Positions 1-8,402 of a stretch of DNA of 41,800 bases are shown piece after piece. Where the stretch lies: positions 1 to 41,800 of the forward strand of contig JAJZSA010000016.1 of assembly GCA_021822115.1 (NCBI GenBank), read 5' to 3'. How positions within the stretch are numbered: position 1 is the first letter of the stretch; every line of letters begins with the position of its first letter. The DNA comes from Pseudomonadota bacterium (lineage in GTDB: Bacteria > Pseudomonadota > Gammaproteobacteria > Burkholderiales > Gallionellaceae). A program made the translations under genes and the position numbers. Under the pieces are notes generated by a model. That model was not told the origin of the DNA, made no database searches, and saw only the letters and a program-made list of their open reading frames with translations.

Positions 1-92
1 GCACCGGAGACACGGTGCAGGATGGAGACGAATCCGGGGAGCGGCAGTTTGATCTTGTGCAGCGCAAGATGCTTCGGACGTATCTTGTTCAT
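1..92 (-). CDS. sdhC: Succinate dehydrogenase cytochrome b556 subunit, N-terminal part only
   Basis: A reverse-strand ATG at 90-92 opens a frame that runs off the left edge, leaving about 30 codons. The visible stretch contains PGFVSILHRVSG. The SILHRxSG motif is the N-terminal signature of SdhC, where the Ser and Arg help form the ubiquinone pocket of complex II. SdhC is a haem-binding membrane anchor of succinate:quinone oxidoreductase in the inner membrane, and its membrane helices would lie outside this window. The position next to mdh on the opposite strand fits the TCA-cycle locus (sdhCDAB near mdh) common in betaproteobacteria. The call rests on one short motif plus context, but the motif is specific. 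Confidence 0.82.
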   Translation of the reverse strand, partial: MNKIRPKHLALHKIKLPLPGFVSILHRVSG

Positions 93-348
93 TCGTTATC
101 CCGTCACCGAAATCGAGTGCTGCAATCTTACACCGGTTACCCGGCGTTTGTGTCGCGCCGTCCCGCACGCAGCGATGTTCTGCCGCCACATTTAATAATC
201 AATATTGACAGGCGGTGCGGCACAGACAAGGGAGCGCGCGAATCTCTCCGCCTCAGCGCCCCGTCTCACCAGGAACCTTGCAGATAGTTCGCAAAATGAT
301 ATGCAATCCCCCTTGCCATGCAGCGCATTTGAATGAAAATGCCGGGCC
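93..348. promoter_or_regulatory. Divergent intergenic region between sdhC and the winged-helix gene
   Basis: This 256-bp gap separates two divergent genes and must hold both promoters. The most A/T-rich part is 190-210. A TTGACA hexamer lies on the forward strand at 205-210, but no convincing -10 element follows at the usual spacing, so no promoter is assigned. No coding frame with recognisable content was found here. Confidence 0.35.
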
Positions 349-684
349 ATGACCTCTTTCAAAAAACTAAAATTAATCAGGGAATTCGAGCGCAATCGTA
401 TGCCGCATCTGCGATCGCACGAGGATTTCGACATCGTGATCGAGATCGGCTATCACGAAGAGATCGGAGAACCGCTCACCTTGAAATGCCTCATCCTGCT
501 GGGCATCAGCTCGGCTGCCACCGTGCAGCGCCGGGTGCATGCCCTGGTAGAAGCAGGGACTCTCACGCGCACCCGCAGCGAAACCGACCGGCGTAGCCTC
601 AAGCTCGGCGTCTCCAAACAGACGCGGAAACTGGTCGAACGCTATGTGCAGTTGCTGCACGCACAAAGCCATCCCAACAAGTGA
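349..684 (+). CDS. Small winged-helix (MarR-like) DNA-binding protein
   Basis: A 111-residue protein. Its second half resembles the MarR-type winged helix: a helix-turn-helix over about residues 44-70 (LTLKCLILLGISSAATVQRR, then VHALVEAG), followed by a wing with the typical T-R-x(3-5)-D-R-R-S pattern (LTRTRSETDRRSLKL) and a C-terminal helix. The N-terminal 40 residues are charged and not recognised; they replace part of the dimerisation helices of full MarR proteins (about 140-150 aa), so this is a short relative. The ATG at 349 has no strong ribosome-binding site. The stop overlaps the next gene by 4 bases (GTGA), which suggests translational coupling. It sits where many betaproteobacteria carry a regulator between sdh and mdh, so regulation of TCA genes is possible but inferred. 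Confidence 0.72.
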   Translation: MTSFKKLKLIREFERNRMPHLRSHEDFDIVIEIGYHEEIGEPLTLKCLILLGISSAATVQRRVHALVEAGTLTRTRSETDRRSLKLGVSKQTRKLVERYVQLLHAQSHPNK

Positions 685-935
685 CCGCGGTGCTGAAACA
701 ACTCCATATCTCGCAAGGGGAAGATCATATCGTCGAACGCGTGAGGCAGACCCTGACCGGATTCGGCGCGGTCGAAAGCGTGCACTTCGTCAACACCAAG
801 CCCGGCCAGGACAGACCTATCGTGCTGGCGACCATGCTCACCATCGAACAAGCTGTCGAAGCAGCCAACTCACTGGGCGTACCCATATTCGGACAGAAAT
901 CGCTCATCATCCGCCTCGCCCAGGATAGCGACTGA
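681..935 (+). CDS. RRM-like small protein of unknown function
   Basis: An 84-residue protein read from a GTG at 681 inside the stop of the preceding gene (GTGA overlap). The predicted order is strand-helix-strand-strand-helix-strand: LKQLHISQ / IVERVRQTLTGFG / AVESVHFV / PIVLATML / IEQAVEAANSLG / SLIIRLAQ. This spacing matches an RNA-recognition motif, including the FG-x-V turn after helix 1 and the EQAVEAANSLGVPIFGQ pattern seen before the last RRM strand. The aromatic residues of the RNP1 and RNP2 motifs that stack on RNA bases are missing, so RNA binding is uncertain. It may instead be an RRM-fold protein-interaction or ligand domain. It is 74 bp upstream of mdh, and its partner is the winged-helix protein. 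It is probably real because of the gene overlap and the amphipathic pattern, but the function is unknown. Confidence 0.6.
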   Translation: MTAVLKQLHISQGEDHIVERVRQTLTGFGAVESVHFVNTKPGQDRPIVLATMLTIEQAVEAANSLGVPIFGQKSLIIRLAQDSD

Positions 936-1009
936 CCCCAGCATCCCGTCCTTCCGCTGAGGGGTGATCGCTGGCAGAATGTCCGCACACCATCACGCAG
1001 GAGGAGAAC

Positions 1010-2002
1010 ATGAAAGCACCCATCCGCGTCACCGTCACCGGCGCCGCCGGCCAGATCGGCTACAACATGCTGTTCCGCATCGCCAACGGCGACATGCTTG
1101 GCCGCGAACAACCCATCATCCTGCAACTGCTCGACATCGCGCCCGCCCAGCAAGCCCTGCGCGGCGTGGCAATGGAACTGGAAGACTGCGCCTTCCCCAT
1201 GCTGCAACAGATCATCTGCACCGACGATCCGCGTGTAGCCTTCCGCGACACCGAAGTAGTGTTGATGGTCGGCGCTCGTCCGCGCGCCAAAGGCATGGAG
1301 CGCAGCGACCTGCTGCAAGCCAACGGTGCCATCTTCTCCGAGCAGGGACGCATCCTGAACGAGGTCGCCGCGCGCCACGTGAAGGTGCTGGTGGTGGGTA
1401 ACCCGGCCAACACCAATGCGCTGATCGCCATGAAGAACGCGCCCGACCTCGATCCGCACAATTTCAGCGCCATGATGCGCCTGGACCACAACCGCGCCAT
1501 CACCCAGGTCGCGCTCAAGCTGTTCCAGCCCATCCAGGACATCAAGAAGATGGTGGTGTGGGGCAACCATTCCGGCACCCAGTATCCCGACCTGTCGCAT
1601 GCCGAGATCCGCGGCCGCAAGGTGCTGGACGTACTGCGCCAGAACGGATGGGAATCCTGGGTGGAAGGTGAATTCATCCCCACCGTGCAGAAGCGCGGCG
1701 CTGCCGTCATCGAAGCGCGCGGCCTGTCCAGTGCCGCCAGTGCCGCCAATGCCGCCATCAGCCATATGCACGACTGGCTGCTGCGCTCGCACCATAACGA
1801 CTGGGTCACCATGAGCGTGCCGTCCGACGGCAGCTATGGCATCCCGGAAGGGGTGATGTACGGCTTCCCGGTCACCTGCCGCAACGGCCATTACGAGATC
1901 GTGCAGGGGTTGCCCATCAGCGAACTGGGGCGCAAGCATATGCAGGATAGCCACCGTGAGTTGCTGGACGAGCGCGAGCATGTGAAACATCTGCTGGGCT
2001 GA
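1010..2002 (+). CDS. mdh: Malate dehydrogenase
   Basis: NAD-dependent malate dehydrogenase (malate to oxaloacetate, TCA cycle, cytoplasm), 330 residues, the usual length for the proteobacterial form related to cytosolic MDH. The N-terminal Rossmann motif GAAGQIG is present. The mobile-loop arginines lie in [13 protein letters not shown], the Asn of VVGNPANTN positions substrate, and DHNRA contains the third substrate arginine. GNHSGTQYP carries the catalytic His, which pairs with the Asp of the LDHNRA segment. A strong ribosome-binding site (GGAGGAG, about 998-1005) precedes the ATG. The gene lies between the winged-helix/RRM-like pair and the amr cassette on the same strand, with sdhC divergent further upstream. 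No anomaly seen. Confidence 0.97.
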   Translation: MKAPIRVTVTGAAGQIGYNMLFRIANGDMLGREQPIILQLLDIAPAQQALRGVAMELEDCAFPMLQQIICTDDPRVAFRDTEVVLMVGARPRAKGMERSDLLQANGAIFSEQGRILNEVAARHVKVLVVGNPANTNALIAMKNAPDLDPHNFSAMMRLDHNRAITQVALKLFQPIQDIKKMVVWGNHSGTQYPDLSHAEIRGRKVLDVLRQNGWESWVEGEFIPTVQKRGAAVIEARGLSSAASAANAAISHMHDWLLRSHHNDWVTMSVPSDGSYGIPEGVMYGFPVTCRNGHYEIVQGLPISELGRKHMQDSHRELLDEREHVKHLLG

Positions 2003-2095
2003 GCCGTCGCTTGCTGCCGCCCGGCCGGCGGCCACTTGCCGGATACGCCGAGGCGGCCTATGCTGGCACCCTGACTCGCGTTCCGGGGGGAAAGC

Positions 2096-2902
2096 ATGTC
2101 GAGTTCACGTCCGCCAGCCGTCGCCGGGACCTTCTATCCGGCAGATGCCCGCATCCTGAGCCAGGATGTACGTGCCCTGCTGGACGCAGCTTCCACCTCC
2201 CCGCACCACCCCAAAGCACTGATCGTCCCGCATGCCGGATACATGTATTCCGGCGCCATCGCCGCCTCCGCCTATGCCGCCTTGCGCAGCATCGCTTCCC
2301 GCATCACCCGCGTCGTGCTGCTCGGCCCCACGCATCGCGTCGCCGTGCGCGGCCTCGCCCTGCCCGCATGCGACAGCTTCACCACCCCGCTCGGCAGCAT
2401 CGCGCTGGACACCACTGCCATGCACGAACTGGCCTCCCTGCCGCAGGTGGTGGTCAGCGACAAAGTGCATGCCCTGGAACATTCGCTGGAAGTGCAGCTA
2501 CCCTTCCTGCAAATGACACTGGGCCGCTTCACCCTGCTGCCGCTGGCGGTGGGGGATGCACGCAAGGAAGAGGTCGCCGAGGTACTGGAACGAGTCTGGG
2601 GCGGTGACGAGACGCTGATCGTGATCAGCTCCGACCTGACGCATTACCTGCCCTATGAAGTGGCACAGACCATGGACCGGCACACCACGCAGGACATCCT
2701 GGCGTTACGCCCCGCGCTGAGCCATGAGCTGGCCTGCGGTGCCACCCCCATCAATGGCCTGCTGCTGGCCGCACGCAAGCATGGACTGCTCGCGCATCTG
2801 CTCGACCTGCGCAATTCAGGTGACACCGCCGGCCCGCACGATGCTGTGGTGGGCTATGCGGCGTTCGCCTTCACCGGGGAGGATGGTCATGCTGGACGCT
2901 GA
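2096..2902 (+). CDS. amrB: AmmeMemoRadiSam system protein B (MEMO1 family)
   Basis: A 268-residue MEMO1-like protein, structurally related to extradiol-type non-haem iron dioxygenases. It begins with the family hallmark PAVAGTFYPAD. It carries the metal-site histidines in VPHAGYMYSG (His46) and LLGPTHRV (His80) and the Cys214 of ACGATPI. In human MEMO1 the equivalent His, His and Cys bind iron. The family has no agreed reaction. In bacteria and archaea it is repeatedly encoded with an AMMECR1 protein and a radical SAM enzyme, exactly as here: the 3' end overlaps the amrA start by 14 bases and amrS follows. The start at 2096 is preceded by GGGGGGAAAGC. Function in this organism cannot be read from the sequence beyond membership of this cassette. 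Confidence 0.93.
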   Translation: MSSSRPPAVAGTFYPADARILSQDVRALLDAASTSPHHPKALIVPHAGYMYSGAIAASAYAALRSIASRITRVVLLGPTHRVAVRGLALPACDSFTTPLGSIALDTTAMHELASLPQVVVSDKVHALEHSLEVQLPFLQMTLGRFTLLPLAVGDARKEEVAEVLERVWGGDETLIVISSDLTHYLPYEVAQTMDRHTTQDILALRPALSHELACGATPINGLLLAARKHGLLAHLLDLRNSGDTAGPHDAVVGYAAFAFTGEDGHAGR

Positions 2903-3440
2903 ACAGGGGCGCATCCTGCTGCAATCCGCACGCGCCGCCATCGCCGCCGAGTACGGCGGCCCGCCCCCGGCCGCGCTCCCCGTACACTGGCTGCAACGCC
3001 CCCGCGCCAGTTTCGTCACGCTCAAGATGCACGGCCATCTGCGTGGCTGCATCGGTTCGCTGGAAGCACGTCGCCCCTTGTTCGAGGATGTCTGCCACAA
3101 CGCGGTCGCCGCAGCGTTCCGCGACCCCAGGTTCGAACCATTGACGCCCGCCGAACTGGATGACCTGCAGATCGAAGTCTCCATCCTGTCCGATGCGACC
3201 CCCATGGATTGCTACGACGAACGCGATGCCCTGGCGCAACTGCGCCCGGGCACCGATGGCCTGATCCTGGAATATGGCCTGCATCGCGCCACCTTCCTGC
3301 CGCAGGTGTGGGACGAACTGCCGCAACCCGCGGCCTTCCTGCGACAACTCAAACGCAAAGCCGGCCTGGCCAGCGACTTCTGGTCGGACGACATCCGTCT
3401 CGCACGCTACACGGTGCAACAGTTCAGCGAAGGGGAATGA
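2889..3440 (+). CDS. amrA: AmmeMemoRadiSam system protein A (AMMECR1 family)
   Basis: A 183-residue protein of the AMMECR1 fold. The hallmark is TLKMHGHLRGCIGSLEARRPL, containing the invariant LRGCIGS motif with its Cys. Further family segments are FRDPRFEPLTPAELDDLQIEVSIL and GLILEYGLHRATFLPQVWDELP. The biochemical role of AMMECR1 proteins is unknown; the conserved motif suggests an active or binding site. The ATG at 2889 is chosen because GGGGAGG ends 6 bases before it; an in-frame ATG at 2883 would sit directly on that site. It overlaps amrB by 14 bases and ends 1 base before the amrS start codon, so the three products are probably made together. The frame stays open upstream of 2889, but that extension only mirrors amrB. 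Confidence 0.92.
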   Translation: MLDAEQGRILLQSARAAIAAEYGGPPPAALPVHWLQRPRASFVTLKMHGHLRGCIGSLEARRPLFEDVCHNAVAAAFRDPRFEPLTPAELDDLQIEVSILSDATPMDCYDERDALAQLRPGTDGLILEYGLHRATFLPQVWDELPQPAAFLRQLKRKAGLASDFWSDDIRLARYTVQQFSEGE

Positions 3441-3441
3441 C

Positions 3442-4536
<1,095 letters not shown>

Positions 4537-4544
4537 TCCGTGCG

Positions 4545-5999
4545 CTACACAGCCGGTTGCAACTGATCGCGGAACCGTTCCGCGATGGCCGCGAACTGAT
4601 CCCTCACTCGCAGAAAAGCCTCCACCACGGCCGGATCGAAATGTGCACCGCCCTCGCCCGCGATGATGTCCACCACTTCCTGATGCGGCAGCGCCGGCTT
4701 GTAGATCCGCGCAGAGGTCAGCGCATCGTAGACATCGGCCAGCGCCATCAGGCGGGCCGGAATGGGAATGTCTTCGCCGCGCAGGCCATAAGGATAACCG
4801 CTGCCATCCCATTTCTCATGGTGGCCGACCGCGATCTGGCGCGCCACGCGCAAGAAATGGTTGTTCAGCGACAACTCCCGCTCCGCCGCCGAGATGGCGT
4901 TGCCGCCGAGGATGGCATGCGACTTCATCACCTCGAACTCCTCGCTACTCAGCTTGCCCGGCTTGTGCAGGATATGGTCCGGGATGCCGACCTTGCCCAC
5001 ATCGTGCAAGGGCGCAAGCTTGTACAGTAATTCGACGTTCTCGTCCGACAGAAAATCACTGAAGCGTGGATGCGGCTGCAAGGCCTGCGCCAGCAAACGC
5101 ATGAAATTCTGCGTGCGCACGATATGACTGCCAGTTTCGTTGTCGCGCGTCTTCGCCAGTGTGGTCAGCGCCAGGATCGCCGCATCGCGCGTCAGTTCGA
5201 CTTCGCGCGAGCGCTGCCTCAACAGCGCAGTACGCTCGCGCACCATGCGCTCCAGCTTGCCTTCATGCACACGCATCTCGGCATTGATGCGCTCCAGTCG
5301 CGTCTTCGCGACGTCCGACACCAGCTTCTGCGCCTCCACCTGCTGCAACAGTTCGCGTATCTCGAACTGTTGCAGGATGGAATGCAGCAGGTTGCGGCTA
5401 AGGATGCGCCCCGCCATGAGGATGACCAGGCCGAACAGCAGCAGCAATCCCGCCAGTACCTGTTGCGTCGCCCCGTGTGCGCTCCACACGCGCAGCACCA
5501 GCGGTACCATGATGCCCAGCGCATAAGCGATGGCCGAAGGCGGATGTACCGGATTCATCGAGATGCTGCCCGCCAGCAGACCGAGCAGCACGCAGATCAT
5601 CAGCCCTTCGGTGAACAGATCGGACGGAAAGAACCAGACCGCAGCCATGCCCCACAGCAAACCTGAAGCAAGCGCGAAGAATGTGAAATGCTGATGCCAG
5701 TCACGACAATCCGCCAGGCTGTGCAAGCGATGACGATGGCGCGCCCATTTGACCAATTCAACGACATGCAAGGCAAACGCGGATGCCAGCCAGAGCAGCA
5801 GACTGGTCCCCAGTCCCTCGCGCCACAACAGCCATATGAACAACGGTTGCACCAACAGTTGGCTGAGCACCAGCACCGGATATGTCTCCATGCGCATACG
5901 CAACTGCTCGCGACGCACTGGCAGGTTATCGTCGCCCAAAGAGAAACCGAGCGCTGGAGCAGCCCCCCAATGTCGGCCAGACCTGAATACGGAGCCCAT
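4545..5999 (-). CDS. Membrane-anchored HD-GYP domain protein (probable c-di-GMP phosphodiesterase)
   Basis: A 484-residue protein. Residues about 38-200 hold five or six hydrophobic segments of a membrane sensor domain with no recognised ligand motif. Residues 205-265 are a coiled-coil linker. The C-terminal HD-GYP domain has all key residues: LHDVGK (His332, Asp333), His361, HHEKWDGSGYPYGLRG (from 393, including the GYP signature 401-403) and ADVYDAL (Asp422). HD-GYP enzymes hydrolyse c-di-GMP to pGpG or GMP and lower biofilm-type output; activity is inferred from the intact motifs. The ATG is preceded by AAAGGGA at good spacing. The CZB gene lies 50 bp upstream on the same strand, so zinc or redox input through that protein is plausible. 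Confidence 0.93.
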   Translation of the reverse strand: MGSVFRSGRHWGAAPALGFSLGDDNLPVRREQLRMRMETYPVLVLSQLLVQPLFIWLLWREGLGTSLLLWLASAFALHVVELVKWARHRHRLHSLADCRDWHQHFTFFALASGLLWGMAAVWFFPSDLFTEGLMICVLLGLLAGSISMNPVHPPSAIAYALGIMVPLVLRVWSAHGATQQVLAGLLLLFGLVILMAGRILSRNLLHSILQQFEIRELLQQVEAQKLVSDVAKTRLERINAEMRVHEGKLERMVRERTALLRQRSREVELTRDAAILALTTLAKTRDNETGSHIVRTQNFMRLLAQALQPHPRFSDFLSDENVELLYKLAPLHDVGKVGIPDHILHKPGKLSSEEFEVMKSHAILGGNAISAAERELSLNNHFLRVARQIAVGHHEKWDGSGYPYGLRGEDIPIPARLMALADVYDALTSARIYKPALPHQEVVDIIAGEGGAHFDPAVVEAFLRVRDQFAAIAERFRDQLQPAV

Positions 6000-6049
6000 G
6001 GCATCCCTTTCAGGTATCCGCTCATGCCGGATACCGGGTCATCCGTGTC

Positions 6050-6463
6050 TCAAATCATCTCGCAGGAGAGATGCAGCCGCGCCAGGCTGGATTGATAGCG
6101 ATCAGACGCTTCGCTGAATTTGGCTTCCTTGCGCACCAGGGTACGTGCGACGTGGCGCTGCCCGCTTTCCGCCAAGTGCAGCGCATGCTTTGCCGCCTCG
6201 AGGAAATCATGGCAACTGCTATGCAACTCATCCAGCAGTCCCATGTCGCTGATCTGCCCGCCGCTCGGGCCGTGCAGCCACTTGCGCAACTGGCAATGCG
6301 CGCAATGGTCGTCGTGGAAACAGGGGCGGCTCGTCGTCGCGCCATGCACATAGGCCTCGACGTGCTCGCGCTGTTCGATATGCGCCTGGATGGCCCGGAT
6401 GCCATCGAATCGCTCCATGCGTACCACGCTGGGTTGGGTCTTTACACCGGTCAGTGCCCACAT
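6050..6463 (-). CDS. Stand-alone CZB (chemoreceptor zinc-binding) domain protein
   Basis: A 137-residue protein. The core HCQLRKWLHGPSG (Cys57, Trp62) followed about 20 residues later by LHSSCHDFL (His81 and His85, HxxxH) matches the CZB four-ligand zinc site, with His28 or His34 as the first ligand. CZB domains bind zinc very tightly and control diguanylate cyclases such as E. coli DgcZ, or chemoreceptors. Here the domain has no catalytic partner on the same chain. It is cysteine- and histidine-rich around the site (CFHDDHCAHC), more than usual. A strong GGAGGTGGATC precedes the ATG. It lies upstream of, and in the same direction as, the HD-GYP gene, so it may act on that enzyme in trans. 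Domain call is good, partner assignment inferred. Confidence 0.8.
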   Translation of the reverse strand: MWALTGVKTQPSVVRMERFDGIRAIQAHIEQREHVEAYVHGATTSRPCFHDDHCAHCQLRKWLHGPSGGQISDMGLLDELHSSCHDFLEAAKHALHLAESGQRHVARTLVRKEAKFSEASDRYQSSLARLHLSCEMI

Positions 6464-6589
6464 GATCCACCTCCATCATCACAATAACGGGGGGAGTGAT
6501 TCTGCTCGCGTGGAGAAAGCCGGCACAATATGCCGAAAGGCCTATATCAAGGCCTATGCCTGAACCTATACCCGGCTATGGCCCCGGCT

Positions 6590-7834
6590 TCAGGATACCC
6601 GGCGCACCAGCGCGAAACCGCCGCCCGGCGTGCGGAAATTGGTGGTCTGACCTTGATAGAGACGGGCGGCCACGAGCTGCACCTGCCCGGCATAGACATA
6701 GCAACGCACATCGAACTTGAGCATCTGCGCCGTACCGTCCGCCAGACATACCATACGCTCGCCCGGAGCCGCCAATTTCTGCGCCACGTAATCCGCCTGC
6801 ATCACCTCATCGAACACGCGCTTGGTCATCTTGTCGCCGCGATAGGCGCCCTTGCTGCCGTAACCGCTCACCGGCTTGAAGAACCATTGCTTGCGCTCGC
6901 TCCACCAGCGCGTGGCGTCTTGTGCATGCACCAGCTCGGTATGCGGCAAGCCGCGTTGCAGTGCGCTGATCGCCTCATCGGCGACGCCCGCAGCACGCAA
7001 CGCTGCGGCATCGCTCAACCAGGCCAGCTTGCGCTTGTCCGCATATCTGGCATGGTGCTGCGGCCCCGGCGTCACCAGCACCTGACCGCGCTGCCAGGCC
7101 TGGCGCAACGGCGGCACTTCGCGCAGCTCGAAATCGGTGAGGCGGTTATAGACCATGTCGATACGCAGCCCGTCCAGATAGAGCCCTTCTTCCAGTGCCA
7201 GCAATTGGCCGGGGTCGGCCACCACGGCAGTGATGCCGTGCCGCTCGAACAGCGCTTTGGCCAGCAGGAACTCGGGATACAGATATTGCTCTTGCGGCTG
7301 TTCATCCACGATGGCGATGCTGCGCAGTGGTGCAGCGCCGCGTGCGCGGCGCCATTCTTCGCGGAACATGGCAATGAACACGCTTTCCAGATCCGGCACG
7401 CTCACCGCTTCACCGTACAGCTGCGCCGCGTGCTGACTATCGATGAGCAAGGCATTGAGGAAAGCGCCACCGGCATTGGTGTTGATCTCGATCAGGTGCG
7501 CGCCCTCGGCATTGAGGTGGAAGTCGTAACCATAGAACACACCGCGCGGCGCATCCGGCGCGGTCGCCCCGAACGCCTGCTCCGCCGCAGCGATCACCTC
7601 CAGCATCTGCTGCCACTGCAAGTCACTGACGAATACCGGCACGCTGGCGAACAAGTGCGGGCAGCGTTCCTGCACCAGCGCATGCCAAGTATCGCCCTGC
7701 GCGCGCAACGCCTGCTGCAAGGCTGCGCCATCCATGCCTGCCCAGGACAGGCACTCGCCATTCAGGTGCGCGATGAAATCGTGATCCACGTCGAAGTGTT
7801 CCCGCTCTGCGGCGGGATCTGCTGGATCAACCAC
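6590..7834 (-). CDS. ATP-grasp-like protein of unknown function
   Basis: About 414 residues if read from the GTG at 7834. Features of the ATP-grasp fold are visible: a DFHLNAEGAHLIEINTNAGG segment in the first half, with the acidic/Asn pattern that binds metal in this fold, then FFKPVSGYGSKGAYRGDK (a glycine-rich nucleotide loop) and LKFDVRCYVYAGQVQLVAARLYQGQTTNFRTPGGGFALV at the C-terminus. The order, with an IEIN-type segment before the glycine loop, looks unlike the standard arrangement. Such enzymes usually ligate a carboxylate to an amine or thiol using ATP; no substrate can be inferred. The reading frame extends upstream, but that part only shadows the preceding gene. The GTG start overlaps its stop by 8 bases, with AAGGCG upstream, so translation is probably coupled. 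Confidence 0.7.
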   Translation of the reverse strand: MVDPADPAAEREHFDVDHDFIAHLNGECLSWAGMDGAALQQALRAQGDTWHALVQERCPHLFASVPVFVSDLQWQQMLEVIAAAEQAFGATAPDAPRGVFYGYDFHLNAEGAHLIEINTNAGGAFLNALLIDSQHAAQLYGEAVSVPDLESVFIAMFREEWRRARGAAPLRSIAIVDEQPQEQYLYPEFLLAKALFERHGITAVVADPGQLLALEEGLYLDGLRIDMVYNRLTDFELREVPPLRQAWQRGQVLVTPGPQHHARYADKRKLAWLSDAAALRAAGVADEAISALQRGLPHTELVHAQDATRWWSERKQWFFKPVSGYGSKGAYRGDKMTKRVFDEVMQADYVAQKLAAPGERMVCLADGTAQMLKFDVRCYVYAGQVQLVAARLYQGQTTNFRTPGGGFALVRRVS

Positions 7835-8390
7835 CGAGCATCGCCTTTTTGAGATCTTCCTGCGCCGGTTTGCCGCCCAGCCATATCTTGAGCAGGGCAC
7901 GCTTGAACTGTGCGCCCGCGATGACACCATAGACCTTGCCGTTCACCACCACTTGGGTACCGGTGCCAGGCTGGTAATCCAGCGCCACCACATCGCCCTT
8001 CTGCGTCTTGCCCACGGCATCGAAGATGGCCGCCATCTGACGCAGGGCATCATGCATGGCAGAAAGCTCGCGTCCATCGTGGTTGGCCTGGATCGCCTCG
8101 TTGAAAGCGCCATACAGCTTCTTGCCCGACAGCTCGCGCAACAGGTGCAGCTCGATGCGCAGCGGATGCTCGTCGGCGATCACCATATCCGCCGAGGATT
8201 GGCGCGTCGTCAGATAGAGCGCACCGACATACACTTTAAAGAACCACTTGGTGCGCACGCCGGCGCCGTTCAACACCAGCGACTGCCCAGCCACCTGCCG
8301 GGTATCGTCCAGCTTCACCCCGTTCACTTCCAGCGCAGCCGCCGGCAAACCCAGACATAACAACCACCCCAACAGCGCGATACGCTTCAT
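7827..8390 (-). CDS. Secreted chalcone-isomerase-like protein
   Basis: A 187-residue protein with a clear signal peptide (MKRIALLGWLLCLGLPAAA, cut near residue 19-20). The mature part starts LEVNGVKLDDTRQVAGQSLVLNGAGVR and contains KWFFKVYVGALYL and ALDYQPGTGTQVVVNGK, which mark the bacterial chalcone-isomerase-like family. These proteins share the CHI fold but lack evidence for flavonoid chemistry; a periplasmic lipid or hydrophobic-ligand role is often suggested and is unproven. The gene ends 8 bases inside the downstream ATP-grasp-like gene, so the two are likely co-expressed. It is 12 bp downstream of the MFS transporter on the same strand, possibly one operon. Confidence 0.85.
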   Translation of the reverse strand: MKRIALLGWLLCLGLPAAALEVNGVKLDDTRQVAGQSLVLNGAGVRTKWFFKVYVGALYLTTRQSSADMVIADEHPLRIELHLLRELSGKKLYGAFNEAIQANHDGRELSAMHDALRQMAAIFDAVGKTQKGDVVALDYQPGTGTQVVVNGKVYGVIAGAQFKRALLKIWLGGKPAQEDLKKAMLGG

Positions 8391-8402
8391 GCCTACTCCT
8401 GT

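Noticed and set aside
2016..2032. GC palindrome (GCCGCC/GGCGGC) after the mdh stop
   Set aside because: Only 6-bp arms and no T run; not distinguishable from background in GC-rich sequence, so not called as a terminator.
725..2035. Long reverse-strand open frame of 436 codons opposite mdh
   Set aside because: It is the antisense shadow of mdh and the RRM-like gene; its His/Gln/Asp-rich content has no domain pattern, and GC-rich codon bias keeps the opposite frame open.
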